A stretch of 33,717 nucleotides of DNA. Source: Thermoactinospora rubra (GTDB lineage Bacteria; Actinomycetota; Actinomycetes; Streptosporangiales; Streptosporangiaceae). The stretch spans positions 125,597 through 159,313 of the forward strand of contig NZ_KZ084333.1 of assembly GCF_002093975.1 (NCBI RefSeq), in the 5' to 3' direction. The position numbers and the translations under genes were made by a program. How positions within the stretch are numbered: the first letter of the stretch is position 1; each line of letters begins with the position of its first letter. Positions 20,939 to 28,706 of the stretch are shown piece after piece. The notes under the pieces are model-generated. The model searched no databases. It worked only from the letters and a program-made list of their open reading frames with translations, and was not told the origin of the DNA.

Positions 20939-21835
20939 GTGACCATGCTCGGCGCCGACAACCCGCTGCTCGCCCTCGCCCGGTCGGGGCGCAACCGCAC
21001 GCACCCCCTGCTCGCCCTGCTCGTGGCCCTCATGGCGGTCTTCGTGGGGCAGCTGTTCGCCGCCATCGTCCTGGCGCTCCTCAGCCCCGCCGACCCGGTC
21101 TGGCGGCAGCTGACCACGCTGATCGTCGGCTTCGTGCCGATCGCGCTGCTGGTGTGGGCGTGGGTGGCGGCCTACGAGGGGCGCGGCTTCGCCACGCTCG
21201 GGTTCACGCGCCACCGGGCGGCGGCCAAGGCGGCCAGGGGCGCGCTGACCGGCCTGGCCGCCTTCGGGGCGGTGACGCTGCTGCTGGCCGCCCTCGGCTA
21301 CGTGGTCAGGGAGGACCGCCCGCAGGGCTGGGCCGCCGCGGGAACGGCGCTGCTGGTCCTCGTGGGCTGGATCCTGCAGAGCTCGACCGAGGAGATCCTG
21401 GCGCGCGGCTTCGTCCTGCCGGTCGTGGGCGCGCAGTGGGGCGCCCCGGCGGGGGTCGCCGCGTCGGCGCTGCTGTTCGCGGCGCTTCACCTGCTCAACC
21501 CGGACGTCACGCCGCTCAGCGTCGTCAACCTGGTCCTCGTCGGCGTGCTGCTCGGCCTCTACGCGCTCTACGACGGCGCGCTGTGGGGCGTGTGCCTGTG
21601 GCACGCGGTGTGGAACTGGGCGCAGGGCAGCCTGTTCGGCTTCCCGGTCAGCGGTCAGCCGACCGGCACGCTGGCCGTCCTCGACCTGAGGGAGACCGGC
21701 CCGGACGCGGTGACCGGCGGCATGTTCGGCCCGGAGGGCGGCGTGGCCACCACCCTGGTCCTGCTGCTGGGCGTGGCCGTCATCGCGGTCGCCGCCCGCA
21801 GGCGGCCAGCATCGCCTCCAGCCCCGCCAGCTTGA
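20939..21835 (+). CDS. CPBP-family intramembrane glutamic protease (CAAX/Abi)
   Basis: A 298-residue polytopic membrane protein with about eight hydrophobic segments. The catalytic motifs are EEILAR (151-156), FAALH (180-184) and HAVWN (222-226), the expected order for CPBP/Rce1-type proteases. In bacteria these act in bacteriocin immunity, peptide maturation or unknown membrane proteolysis. The start is GTG 20939 or ATG 20945; neither has a good Shine-Dalgarno. The Pro/Ala/Arg-rich C-terminal tail overlaps the 3' end of the convergent fprA gene by 56 bp, so the last 18 residues lie over coding sequence of the other strand. No peptide precursor gene is nearby. Confidence 0.9.
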   Translation: MTMLGADNPLLALARSGRNRTHPLLALLVALMAVFVGQLFAAIVLALLSPADPVWRQLTTLIVGFVPIALLVWAWVAAYEGRGFATLGFTRHRAAAKAARGALTGLAAFGAVTLLLAALGYVVREDRPQGWAAAGTALLVLVGWILQSSTEEILARGFVLPVVGAQWGAPAGVAASALLFAALHLLNPDVTPLSVVNLVLVGVLLGLYALYDGALWGVCLWHAVWNWAQGSLFGFPVSGQPTGTLAVLDLRETGPDAVTGGMFGPEGGVATTLVLLLGVAVIAVAARRRPASPPAPPA

Positions 21836-23096
21836 CCCGCTCGCCGCGGCCCAGCCTCCTGGCCAGCTCCGCCTCGGCCGCCTCGATGGCCAGCCAGTCG
21901 GCGTAGCCGACCGGCTCGACGCCGCGGGCCTTCAGCAGGTCGTCCAGCGGCGGGCGCTCGACCGGCTCCCGGCCGGCCAGGTCGGCCAGCAGCGTGCGCA
22001 CGGTCTCAGCCGCGTCCGACTTGTTGGTGCCGATCACCCCGGTGGGGCCGCGCTTGAGCCACCCGGCCACGTACTCCCGCTCGCGCCCGAGCACCCTGCC
22101 CTGCTCGTGCGGGACGGTCTTGGTGCGCTCGTCGAACGGCACGCCGGGCAGCGGCACGCTCTGGTAGCCGACCGAGCGCAGGACCATGCCCACCGGCAAC
22201 GTCTCGAACTCGCCGGTGCCGACCACCCTGCCGTCCTCGTCCAGCCGGGTGCGCTCCAGCCGGATGCCCTCCACCCGGTCGGCGCCGAGGACCTCCACCG
22301 GGCGCAGCCAGAAGCGGACGTCCAGGCGGCGCGGGCGGCCGACGGGAGCGCGGGCGGCCCACGACCGCAGCACCTCGATGTTGCCGCGGACCTGGCGCGG
22401 GTAGTCGCCGCCGAGCACCACGGCCTCCTCGGGGCGCACGCACACGTCGGCGTTGGCCAGCTCGCCCAGCTCGCGCAGTTCCTTGAGGGTGAACTTGGCG
22501 TGCTGGGGACCCCGGCGGCCGATCATGTGGATGACCTTCACCTGGGACTGCGCCAGCCGTTCCAGCACCTCGGGCGGGACGTCGGTGGAGCGCAGCTCCT
22601 CGGCCGTCTTGGCCAGGACGCGCACCACGTCCACGGCCACGTTGCCGACGCCGATCACGGCCACTTCCGTGCTGTCGAGCGTGAAGCGGTCGGCGGAGAC
22701 GTCGGGGTGGCCGCAGTACCAGTTGACGAAGTCGGTGGCCGCGACGCTGCCCGGCAGGTCCTCGCCGGGGATGCCCATCCGCCGGTCGACCATCGCGCCC
22801 GTGCAGTACACGACCGCGTCGTAGCAGGCCAGCAGGTCCGCCACGGACACGTGCTCGCCCAGCGCCAGGCCGCCCAGGAAGCGGATCTCGGGCAGCTCCA
22901 GCACCTTGCGCAGGTAGTTGGCGATGGACTTGATCGAGGTGTGATCCGGCGCCACGCCGTACCTGACCAGCCCGTACGGCGTGGGCAGCCGTTCGAGTAC
23001 GTCGACACTCACCGGCTCGGGGCACTGCTTGACCAGCGCCTCGGCAGCGTAGATCCCGGCAGGACCCGAGCCGACCACCGCCACTCGTAACGTCAC
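21780..23096 (-). CDS. fprA: FprA-type ferredoxin/adrenodoxin-NADP+ reductase
   Basis: A 438-residue flavoprotein starting at the GTG (23096) that overlaps the preceding ligase stop as GTGA, behind a perfect AGGAGG. The FAD loop VAVVGSGPAGIYAAEAL is at the N-terminus. PTPYGLVRYGVAPDH, the NADP site VAVIGVGNVAVDVVRVLAK, IGRRGPQHAKFT and the C-terminal AGWLKRGPTGVIGTNKSDA are all typical of FprA/adrenodoxin reductase. It passes electrons from NADPH to a ferredoxin for P450s or Rieske oxygenases such as the steroid 9-hydroxylase. No ferredoxin gene is in the window. It is the last gene of the LLM-PaaK-FadD operon, which suggests a redox step in the same pathway. Confidence 0.92.
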   Translation of the reverse strand: MTLRVAVVGSGPAGIYAAEALVKQCPEPVSVDVLERLPTPYGLVRYGVAPDHTSIKSIANYLRKVLELPEIRFLGGLALGEHVSVADLLACYDAVVYCTGAMVDRRMGIPGEDLPGSVAATDFVNWYCGHPDVSADRFTLDSTEVAVIGVGNVAVDVVRVLAKTAEELRSTDVPPEVLERLAQSQVKVIHMIGRRGPQHAKFTLKELRELGELANADVCVRPEEAVVLGGDYPRQVRGNIEVLRSWAARAPVGRPRRLDVRFWLRPVEVLGADRVEGIRLERTRLDEDGRVVGTGEFETLPVGMVLRSVGYQSVPLPGVPFDERTKTVPHEQGRVLGREREYVAGWLKRGPTGVIGTNKSDAAETVRTLLADLAGREPVERPPLDDLLKARGVEPVGYADWLAIEAAEAELARRLGRGERVKLAGLEAMLAACGRRPR

Positions 23097-24247
23097 GGGC
23101 CCTCCTTGGCGACTCGTCCCACCAGATGCAACCGGCCGCTGCTGTCGATATATCCCCGGTCGCCGGTCCTGACGAACCCATCCCGGGCAAACACCCACCG
23201 ATCCAGAGATTTCTCGATATACCCGCTCATCACGGCGCGGGACCGCAGCAGCACCTCCCCTTCCTCCTCCGCCTCCAGGATCCGCCCGCCGGTGTCGCGG
23301 ATGGAGACGTCCACGCCCGCGCGAGGCCGGCCGACGGTCTGCTCGGCGTCCTCCGGCGGGTCCTCCGGCCGGGTGCCCAGCCCGAGCCCGGCCTCGGTGC
23401 AGATGTAGCGGTTGCACACCGGCACGCCGTACTTCTCCCGCAGCGCCCGCACCAGCTCCGGCGGGGCGGGCGCGCCGCTGGAGAGCGCCAGGGTCAGCGC
23501 GGGCAGGGCGGCTCCCGTCTTGAGGATCTCGGCCAGCTGGCGCGGCGTGCCCTGCAGCACCCGCAGCTCCCGCTCGCGCATCATCCGCACGGCCGCCTCG
23601 GCGTCCCAGCGGGGCAGGATGTGGCTGGTGCGGCCGGTCTGCAGGAACACCGGCAGCCGCGTGGCGAAGGCCATGTGCCAGAAGGGATGCGTCACCAGCC
23701 GCGCGTCGCCGACGCCCCAGCGGGCGCCCGCGCCGTGCGCGCGGATGGCCTCCAGCTGCCTGTCGCCGAACAGGACGCCCTTGGGCGGGCCGGTCGTGCC
23801 CGAGGTGAAGGTGATCACGACGTGCCGGTCGGGGTCGGGAGGGAAGGGCGGGGGTGGCGGCTCGGCGCGGCGCAGCCCGCCCATCCGCAGGTCGTCACCC
23901 GGGTGCAGCACGACCACGTCCACGCCGGCCAGCGGCGGCAGCACGCCCGGCACGGTGACCACGATGGCCGGGTCGAGCTTGGCCAGCAGCTGCGGCCGGT
24001 CGGTGCCGATGCCCGCCGTGATCGCGCCGATCTTGGCGGCGGCCAGGTAGCAGACGACGAACTCCGGCCCGTCCGGCAGGATGAGCGCCACGACGTCGCC
24101 GATGCGGATCCCGCGGTGGGCGAGTCCGGCGGCGACCTCGTCGGACAACCGGTCGAGCTGGGCGTAGGTCAGGCACGTTGCGCCGGAGACGACCGCCGCG
24201 CGCGCCCCGAACCTGCGTGCGGCCTCTCCGGCGAGCAGGCGCAGCAT
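23093..24247 (-). CDS. Adenylate-forming ligase lacking the C-terminal domain
   Basis: A 384-residue AMP-binding protein that stops at the hinge. Present are the P-loop TFTSGTTGPPKG (146-157), YICTEAG (281-287), the TGD motif (361-363) and GRVAKEG (378-384). The roughly 110-residue lid domain with the catalytic lysine of A10 is absent. The gene ends cleanly: its stop is overlapped by the well-formed start of fprA, and no lid-coding sequence lies beyond in any frame, so this is an established truncation rather than a frameshift. It could still bind ATP and an acid but should be poor at thioester formation alone. A neighbouring PaaK-like protein lacks the complementary part. The ATG at 24247 lies 34 bp after the FadD3-like gene. 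Confidence 0.88.
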   Translation of the reverse strand: MLRLLAGEAARRFGARAAVVSGATCLTYAQLDRLSDEVAAGLAHRGIRIGDVVALILPDGPEFVVCYLAAAKIGAITAGIGTDRPQLLAKLDPAIVVTVPGVLPPLAGVDVVVLHPGDDLRMGGLRRAEPPPPPFPPDPDRHVVITFTSGTTGPPKGVLFGDRQLEAIRAHGAGARWGVGDARLVTHPFWHMAFATRLPVFLQTGRTSHILPRWDAEAAVRMMRERELRVLQGTPRQLAEILKTGAALPALTLALSSGAPAPPELVRALREKYGVPVCNRYICTEAGLGLGTRPEDPPEDAEQTVGRPRAGVDVSIRDTGGRILEAEEEGEVLLRSRAVMSGYIEKSLDRWVFARDGFVRTGDRGYIDSSGRLHLVGRVAKEGP

Positions 24248-24280
24248 GGCGGCTCCGGAGGGTAGGCGCGTCCCATTTTC

Positions 24281-25819
24281 TTACCCCTGGGGCGCCAACC
24301 CTACCCGCGCGCGCAGCTCGATCTTGTCCACCTTGCCGTTGGCGTTGACCGGGAGCGCGTCCACGACGACCACGCGCCTGGGCACCTTGTGGGAGGACAT
24401 GTTCGCCCGGGCCCACGCGATCAGCGCCTCGGGGTCCACGCGGCAGCCGGGCCGGGGCACCACGAAGGCCCACCCGCACTCGCCCGCCCGCTCGTCCGGG
24501 ACGCCCACCACGGCCGCCTGGGCCAGCGAGCCCTCGCGCAGCAGCAGCGACTCCACCTCGGCGGGGGAGACGTTGAAGCCGTTGACGATGTAGAGCTCCT
24601 TCTTGCGGTCCACGATCGCGAGGTTGCCCCGGTCGTCGAGGTAGCCGACGTCCCCGGTGTGCAACCAGCCGCCGGCGTCGACCACCTCGGCGGTCCGCTC
24701 GGGCTCGCCCCAGTACCCGCGCATGACGCCGTAGCCGCGCTCCAGGATCTCCCCGATCTCGCCGGGCGCCACCTCCTCGCCGTCGTCGTCGACGATCCTG
24801 ACCTCGATGCCGGGCATGGGCCGGCCCGTGGTGGAGGCGATCACCGGCACCGGGTCCCCGGCCCTCGTCATGGACACGACGGTGCCCTCCATCAGCCCGT
24901 AGGCGTTGATCATCCGTTCCACGCCGACGCGGTCCAGCAGCCGCCGCACCAGGGCCGCCGGCACGGCCGCCGCGCCGCAGACGGCCACGCGGAGGGAGGA
25001 GAAGTCGCGCGGTCCCCGCTCCAGCTCGTCCAGCAGCCTGGCGAACAGGGCCGGCGGGCCCGCCAGGATGCTCGCGCGCCACGACTCGATGAGCCGGACG
25101 ACGCCGTCGGGGCTGAACGCGGGCACCGGCATCATGGTCGCGCGCCTCATCACGCAGGCCAGCAGCCCGGCGTTGAGCCCGAACCCGTGGGCGAACGGCG
25201 CGATCACCGGATACCGGTCGCCCTCGCCGAGCGTGACGACCTCGGCCCAGTCCCAGTACCCGCGCAGCACCTGGGCGTGGTCGAGCATGACGGCCTTGGG
25301 CGTGCCGGTGGTGCCGGAGGTGGACATCAGCTCACACAGGTCCTCCGGCCGCACCGCCGCCGCGCGCTCCTCGCCCTCCTGCCGGGGTACGGCCCGGCCG
25401 CGCTCGACGAGCTCCCCGACGCCCCGGGGCGTCACGACGTGCCGTGGCCGCCGCTCCAGCAGCCCGGCGAGCTCCGTGCCGGCGAGCAGCACCTCGGCCC
25501 CGGTCTTGGCCAGCAGCGCCTCGGCCTCCATGCCCTTGTAGCGGGCCGACAGCGGCACGACGACCGCCCCCGCGTCCCAGGCGCCGAACGCGTTGACCAC
25601 CCAGGACACGTCGTTGACCCCCCACAGCGCCACGCGGTCGCCCCGCCGTACGCCCAGGGAGATCAGCCCGCGCGCCACCTCGGCGGCCCGCGCGCGCAAC
25701 GCGGCCAGCGTGAGCGTGGTCGCGCCGTCGGACACCACGACGGCGCCGGGATGGCGTTCCGCCAGGTCGCGCAGCATGCGGGGGATCGTCCCCCAGGCGG
25801 GCACCGGCTCCACGAGCAC
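24281..25819 (-). CDS. Acyl-CoA synthetase, FadD3-like (possible HIP-CoA ligase)
   Basis: A complete 512-residue adenylate-forming CoA ligase: MSTSGTTGTPKAVML P-loop, NAYGLMEGTVVSM (A5), WLHTGDVGYLDDRGNLAIVDRKKELYIVNGFNVSPAEVE (A7-A8) and the terminal LPVNANGKVDKIEL with the catalytic lysine (A10). Size, AHGFGLNAGLLACV and the N-terminal layout resemble FadD3, which activates HIP at the entry to ring C/D degradation. That assignment is plausible in this regulon but not proven. The GTG at 25819 lies 3 bp after the PaaK-like stop; a GTG at 25813 is an alternative. The same operon carries two further, incomplete adenylate-forming proteins. Confidence 0.85.
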   Translation of the reverse strand: MLVEPVPAWGTIPRMLRDLAERHPGAVVVSDGATTLTLAALRARAAEVARGLISLGVRRGDRVALWGVNDVSWVVNAFGAWDAGAVVVPLSARYKGMEAEALLAKTGAEVLLAGTELAGLLERRPRHVVTPRGVGELVERGRAVPRQEGEERAAAVRPEDLCELMSTSGTTGTPKAVMLDHAQVLRGYWDWAEVVTLGEGDRYPVIAPFAHGFGLNAGLLACVMRRATMMPVPAFSPDGVVRLIESWRASILAGPPALFARLLDELERGPRDFSSLRVAVCGAAAVPAALVRRLLDRVGVERMINAYGLMEGTVVSMTRAGDPVPVIASTTGRPMPGIEVRIVDDDGEEVAPGEIGEILERGYGVMRGYWGEPERTAEVVDAGGWLHTGDVGYLDDRGNLAIVDRKKELYIVNGFNVSPAEVESLLLREGSLAQAAVVGVPDERAGECGWAFVVPRPGCRVDPEALIAWARANMSSHKVPRRVVVVDALPVNANGKVDKIELRARVGLAPQG

Positions 25820-25822
25820 CCC

Positions 25823-26836
25823 CTAGAGATTCACGAGCGCGCGGTCGCGGCCCAGGTGCTGGCCGCGCAGGTCGTTCACCGCCCCCGGGGCGCGCGTCTC
25901 CACCACCTCGGGAGCCACCTCGACGGCCACCTTGACCGGCGTGACGGCCTGGACCGCCTGCTCGATGCGCGCCTTCCACATCGGGTTGCGCACGAGGCTG
26001 TCCCGGTTGAACGCCACGGCCAGCGTCGCCAGGTCGAGCGTGCCCTGCCTGCTGACCGACAGCGTCCAGGCGGACACCCCGTCGATCTTGGCCAGGGCCC
26101 TGTCCAGCCGGCCGAGGGACAGCCACACGCCGCGCACCAGCAGGTGGTCGCCCACGGTGTGGACGGGCGCCACGTCGCGCACCACGTACCCGGTGCGCAC
26201 CACGCCCGCCTCCGGCACGGTGACCACCACCTCGCCCGGTCCGCGCTCGACGGCCTCGTCCTTGTCCAGGGCGCCCAGCCCCAGCACGCCCTCGGCCAGC
26301 GGGGCGAAGGGCTCCTCCTCGGCCCGCCGCCACGCCAGCGCCCCTCCGGTGAACGGGCCGGCGAACACCTCGGTGACCTGCGCGTCGAACTCCGAGGCCA
26401 GGTGCCCGAGCGTGCCCCTGGAGGCGATCTCGCCCGTCACCACGATGTGCCGCAGCCCCAGGTCCAGCGGATCGAGCAGGAACTCCAGGTGCAGCCGGGC
26501 GAGGAAGTCCATGGCCCCGGTCGGGGTCGCCACCAGCGTCGTGGCGCGCAGCGTGGTCAGCAGGTGATGCAGGCGCATGCGGCCGCGCGGCCCGACGGAG
26601 GCGGCGGCCCCCGCCACGCCGGCGGCCGCCTCGGCCCACAGCGCGCCCGCCGGCTCGGCCAGCGCGACCGCCACCCGGTCGCCGGGCCCGACCCCGGCCG
26701 CCCGCAGCGCCGCGCCGGTCAGTTCCCGGTCATGCGCTGTGAGAGGCAGCGCCGACGCGCCGTCGGGGGAGACGAGCAGCAGGCCGGTGGCGGTACGGCC
26801 GGCCGCCCCCAGGTCGTCGCGGGTCAGCCAGGTCAC
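25823..26836 (-). CDS. PaaK-like protein without a P-loop (degenerate adenylate-forming enzyme)
   Basis: A 337-residue protein with the outline of phenylacetate-CoA ligase. TLRATTLVATPTGAMDFLA, LRHIVVTGEIASRGTLGHLASEF and GEVVVTVPEAGVVRTGYVVRDVAPV match successive PaaK regions, and the C-terminal part (VRGVWLSLGRLDRALAKIDGVSAW to the end) looks like the PaaK lid. The N-terminal P-loop SSGTTG is missing: the corresponding stretch reads ATGLLLVSPDGASALPLT. The usual GK lysine near the C-terminus is also not evident (ETRAPGAVNDLRG). It is therefore unlikely to adenylate by itself. The GTG start overlaps the LLM oxidoreductase stop (GTGA) and its stop lies 3 bp before the FadD3-like start. Recognition is moderate; function unknown. 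Confidence 0.65.
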   Translation of the reverse strand: MTWLTRDDLGAAGRTATGLLLVSPDGASALPLTAHDRELTGAALRAAGVGPGDRVAVALAEPAGALWAEAAAGVAGAAASVGPRGRMRLHHLLTTLRATTLVATPTGAMDFLARLHLEFLLDPLDLGLRHIVVTGEIASRGTLGHLASEFDAQVTEVFAGPFTGGALAWRRAEEEPFAPLAEGVLGLGALDKDEAVERGPGEVVVTVPEAGVVRTGYVVRDVAPVHTVGDHLLVRGVWLSLGRLDRALAKIDGVSAWTLSVSRQGTLDLATLAVAFNRDSLVRNPMWKARIEQAVQAVTPVKVAVEVAPEVVETRAPGAVNDLRGQHLGRDRALVNL

Positions 26837-27891
26837 TTCATCACCTCGGCCATGAAGCGGGTCATCGAGTCGCACACGTGCTCGTGCGCCAGCCCGCCCA
26901 CCTGCGCCTGGAGGATGAGGTCCGTCGCGCCCGCCTCGGCGATGCGCGCCACGGCCTTGCGCGAGCCCTCCACGTCGTCGACCACGACCATGAGGTGCTC
27001 GCGGAGCGTGGCCATCGCCTCCTCGGGCGGCATACCGGCGGCCAGCTGGCCCAGGACCCGGTGGGTGGCGTGGCGGGCGTCGTAGTAGTCGGGCGGGGTG
27101 ACGAGGTTGACCTGGCGGCGGATGTACCACAGCACGGCGTCGGCGGCGATCGCGTTGGCCTCGTCCCGGGTGGGCGCCACGAACCAGGGGATCATCAGCG
27201 CGACGCGGCGGCCGGCGGGGTCGAAGCCGCTGTCGGCCAGGCACTCCCGGTATCTGGCGATGTCGGCGGCCACGTCGTCGATGCCCTTGAGCATGGTCAT
27301 GCCGAGCAGGTTGTAGCCGTGCCTGGCGGCGGCCAGGTAGCCCTCCAGGGACGTCGAGGCCACCCAGACCGGCGGATGCGGGCGCTGCACCGGGCGGGGG
27401 TAGACGGCCACGTCGGGGATCTCGAAGAACTCGTTGGACCTGGTGATCGGCTCGCCGTCGGCCTCCCAGATGGCCAGCACCGCCTCCAGCGAGTCCTCCC
27501 AGATCTGCCGCGACTTCTCGAACGGCCGCTGGAAGGCCTGGTACTCCAGAGGGGAGGCGCCGCGCCCCGTGCCGAACTCCACCCGGCCTCCGCTGATCAC
27601 GTCCAGGGTGGCCACGCGCTCGGCCGTGCGGATCGGGGACTGGAACGGCAGCAGCACCACGCCCAGGCCCAGGTGGATGCGCGTGGTGCGCTGGGAGATC
27701 GCGGCGAGCACCAGGTCGGGGGCGGAGGAGTGGGAAAAGCCCCTGGTGAAGTGGTGCTCGACGAACCACGCGGTGTCGTAGCCCAGGCGGTCGCCGAGGA
27801 CGACCTGGTCCATCACGTTCCTGAACGCCTGTTGCTCGACTTCCCGGGTACGCCCCCGCACCTCCAGCTCGTATCCCAGGCTGATCCGCAT
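26833..27891 (-). CDS. LLM-class (luciferase-like) flavin/F420-dependent oxidoreductase
   Basis: A 352-residue bacterial-luciferase-fold protein starting at the ATG with GGAGG 6 nt upstream; a longer in-frame start is less likely. Characteristic parts are GYDTAWFVEHHFTRGFSHSSAPDLVLAAIS, LGLGVVLLPFQSPIRTAERVATLDVISGGRVEFGTGRG, and VYPRPVQRPHPPVWVASTS. FMN or F420 cannot be told apart by eye. It is the first gene of a five-gene operon (LLM, PaaK-like, FadD3-like, truncated ligase, FprA), behind an unusual structured leader and a KstR2-type site. It may oxidise, reduce or monooxygenate a CoA-linked steroid fragment, which is inference from context. It is not the IpdC-type flavin reductase. Confidence 0.9.
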   Translation of the reverse strand: MRISLGYELEVRGRTREVEQQAFRNVMDQVVLGDRLGYDTAWFVEHHFTRGFSHSSAPDLVLAAISQRTTRIHLGLGVVLLPFQSPIRTAERVATLDVISGGRVEFGTGRGASPLEYQAFQRPFEKSRQIWEDSLEAVLAIWEADGEPITRSNEFFEIPDVAVYPRPVQRPHPPVWVASTSLEGYLAAARHGYNLLGMTMLKGIDDVAADIARYRECLADSGFDPAGRRVALMIPWFVAPTRDEANAIAADAVLWYIRRQVNLVTPPDYYDARHATHRVLGQLAAGMPPEEAMATLREHLMVVVDDVEGSRKAVARIAEAGATDLILQAQVGGLAHEHVCDSMTRFMAEVMK

Positions 27892-27933
27892 AGGTGCCTC
27901 CGTGCTTCTTTGGTCGCGCCTTCGGCGCTCCGT

Positions 27934-28030
27934 GCGAGGGGCGCCGGGAAGGCCCGGCCTTCCCTCGTCGCGGTGAGGGCGCTTGGGCGCCCTCACCGCT
28001 CCTCAGTCCAGGCCGGGCCGCGCCCCTCGC
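27934..28030 (-). ncRNA. Structured, possibly bistable leader element of the LLM operon
   Basis: Three nested perfect pairings are visible: 27934-27944 with 28020-28030 (11 bp, GCGAGGGGCGC and complement), 27951-27959 with 28011-28019 (9 bp, GGCCCGGCC and complement) and the central hairpin 27970-27982/27987-27999 (13 bp, loop TTGG). The 9-bp arm can instead join a local hairpin, 27946-27953 with 27957-27964 (8 bp, loop CCG). The two states exclude each other. The element lies between operator D and the start codon, so it should be transcribed as 5' UTR. A transposon-like palindrome is the alternative reading. Confidence 0.55.
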
Positions 28031-28092
28031 GTGGTGGCTGGCCGCCGTTCGTCAGGGTTGCCGGTGTCCCGCCGTACGGAAAGAACTGTGTG

Positions 28093-28106
28093 AGCAAGCG
28101 CTCGCT
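28093..28106. promoter_or_regulatory. KstR2-type operator D
   Basis: AGCAAGCGCTCGCT has one mismatch to AnCAAGnnCTTGnT (CTCG for CTTG) and is followed by TGG as in sites A and B. It is placed between the LLM operon (start 202 bp away) and a divergent hypothetical gene (start 56 or 113 bp away). A clear -10 was not found on either side. Confidence 0.65.
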
Positions 28107-28161
28107 TGGGAGCGTATCAGCCCGCGGGGTTGCGGGGAAGTACGGCGGCCGACGAGAGTGG

Positions 28162-28683
28162 ATGATCGTGAAGCGAAAGCACGCGCTGAGACGGCCGAAA
28201 GATGGCACGCTCCCTGACATGAGGGGATTGCGCCAGGGACGGCCGCCGGGCGACGAGGCGGCGTTGGCGAGCGCGCGCAGGTACGAGGCGTTCGGCCGGG
28301 TGATGGCGGCGCTGGCGACCGAGGCCGAGGTCCTCGAGTCCTGCCGGGACTTGACCTGGTGGCGCGGCGCCGATCACAGCTGGCACCTGGAGTGGCGGGA
28401 CGGCCCCTCCGCCTCGGAGGTCGCGGCGCTGCTGGTGGAGCGGGTGCGCGACCCCGACCACGATCCCGACAACGACGGCGACCTCGTCACGCCGATGAGC
28501 CCGGCCGGCGCCGCCTCGGCGGTGCTGGACGTCATGGGCGTGCGCGTCGAGCTGCGCGCGATCGACCCCATGGGCAGGGAGCGGCTGCGCGTCAGGCAGA
28601 ACTTCTGGCGGCTCGCCGAGGCGCTGGACACCTCGCGGCCGGCCGGCGCCCGGCGCGCCTGGGAGGAGCTGCTGGGTGGCTAG
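28162..28683 (+). CDS. Hypothetical protein next to operator D
   Basis: A protein of 173 residues from the ATG at 28162, or 154 from the ATG at 28219; neither has a proper ribosome site. I do not recognise the family. Features are a basic N-terminus (IVKRKHALRRPKDG), a helix YEAFGRVMAALATEAEVLESC, the aromatic LTWWRGADHSWHLEWRDGPS, an Asp/Pro-rich linker RDPDHDPDNDGDL, and a C-terminal alpha/beta part with VRVELRAIDPMGRERLRVRQNFWRLAEAL. No signal peptide or membrane segment is present. It is divergent from the LLM operon and convergent with a FadE gene 23 bp away, so it sits inside the steroid regulon and may share operator D. Confidence 0.6.
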   Translation: MIVKRKHALRRPKDGTLPDMRGLRQGRPPGDEAALASARRYEAFGRVMAALATEAEVLESCRDLTWWRGADHSWHLEWRDGPSASEVAALLVERVRDPDHDPDNDGDLVTPMSPAGAASAVLDVMGVRVELRAIDPMGRERLRVRQNFWRLAEALDTSRPAGARRAWEELLGG

Positions 28684-28706
28684 AGGTGCCGTCAAAGGTG
28701 CCGTTA

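Noticed and set aside
23093..23110. Frameshift explaining the missing lid domain of the 384-aa ligase
   Set aside because: The sequence after the hinge is the AGGAGG and coding start of fprA. No lid-domain sequence exists in any frame.
24389..27085. Very long open frame (about 900 codons) on the plus strand opposite the ligase genes
   Set aside because: It mirrors the high-GC codon bias of the minus-strand genes, has no recognisable domain and crosses several real gene boundaries. Similar long shadow frames occur opposite most genes here.
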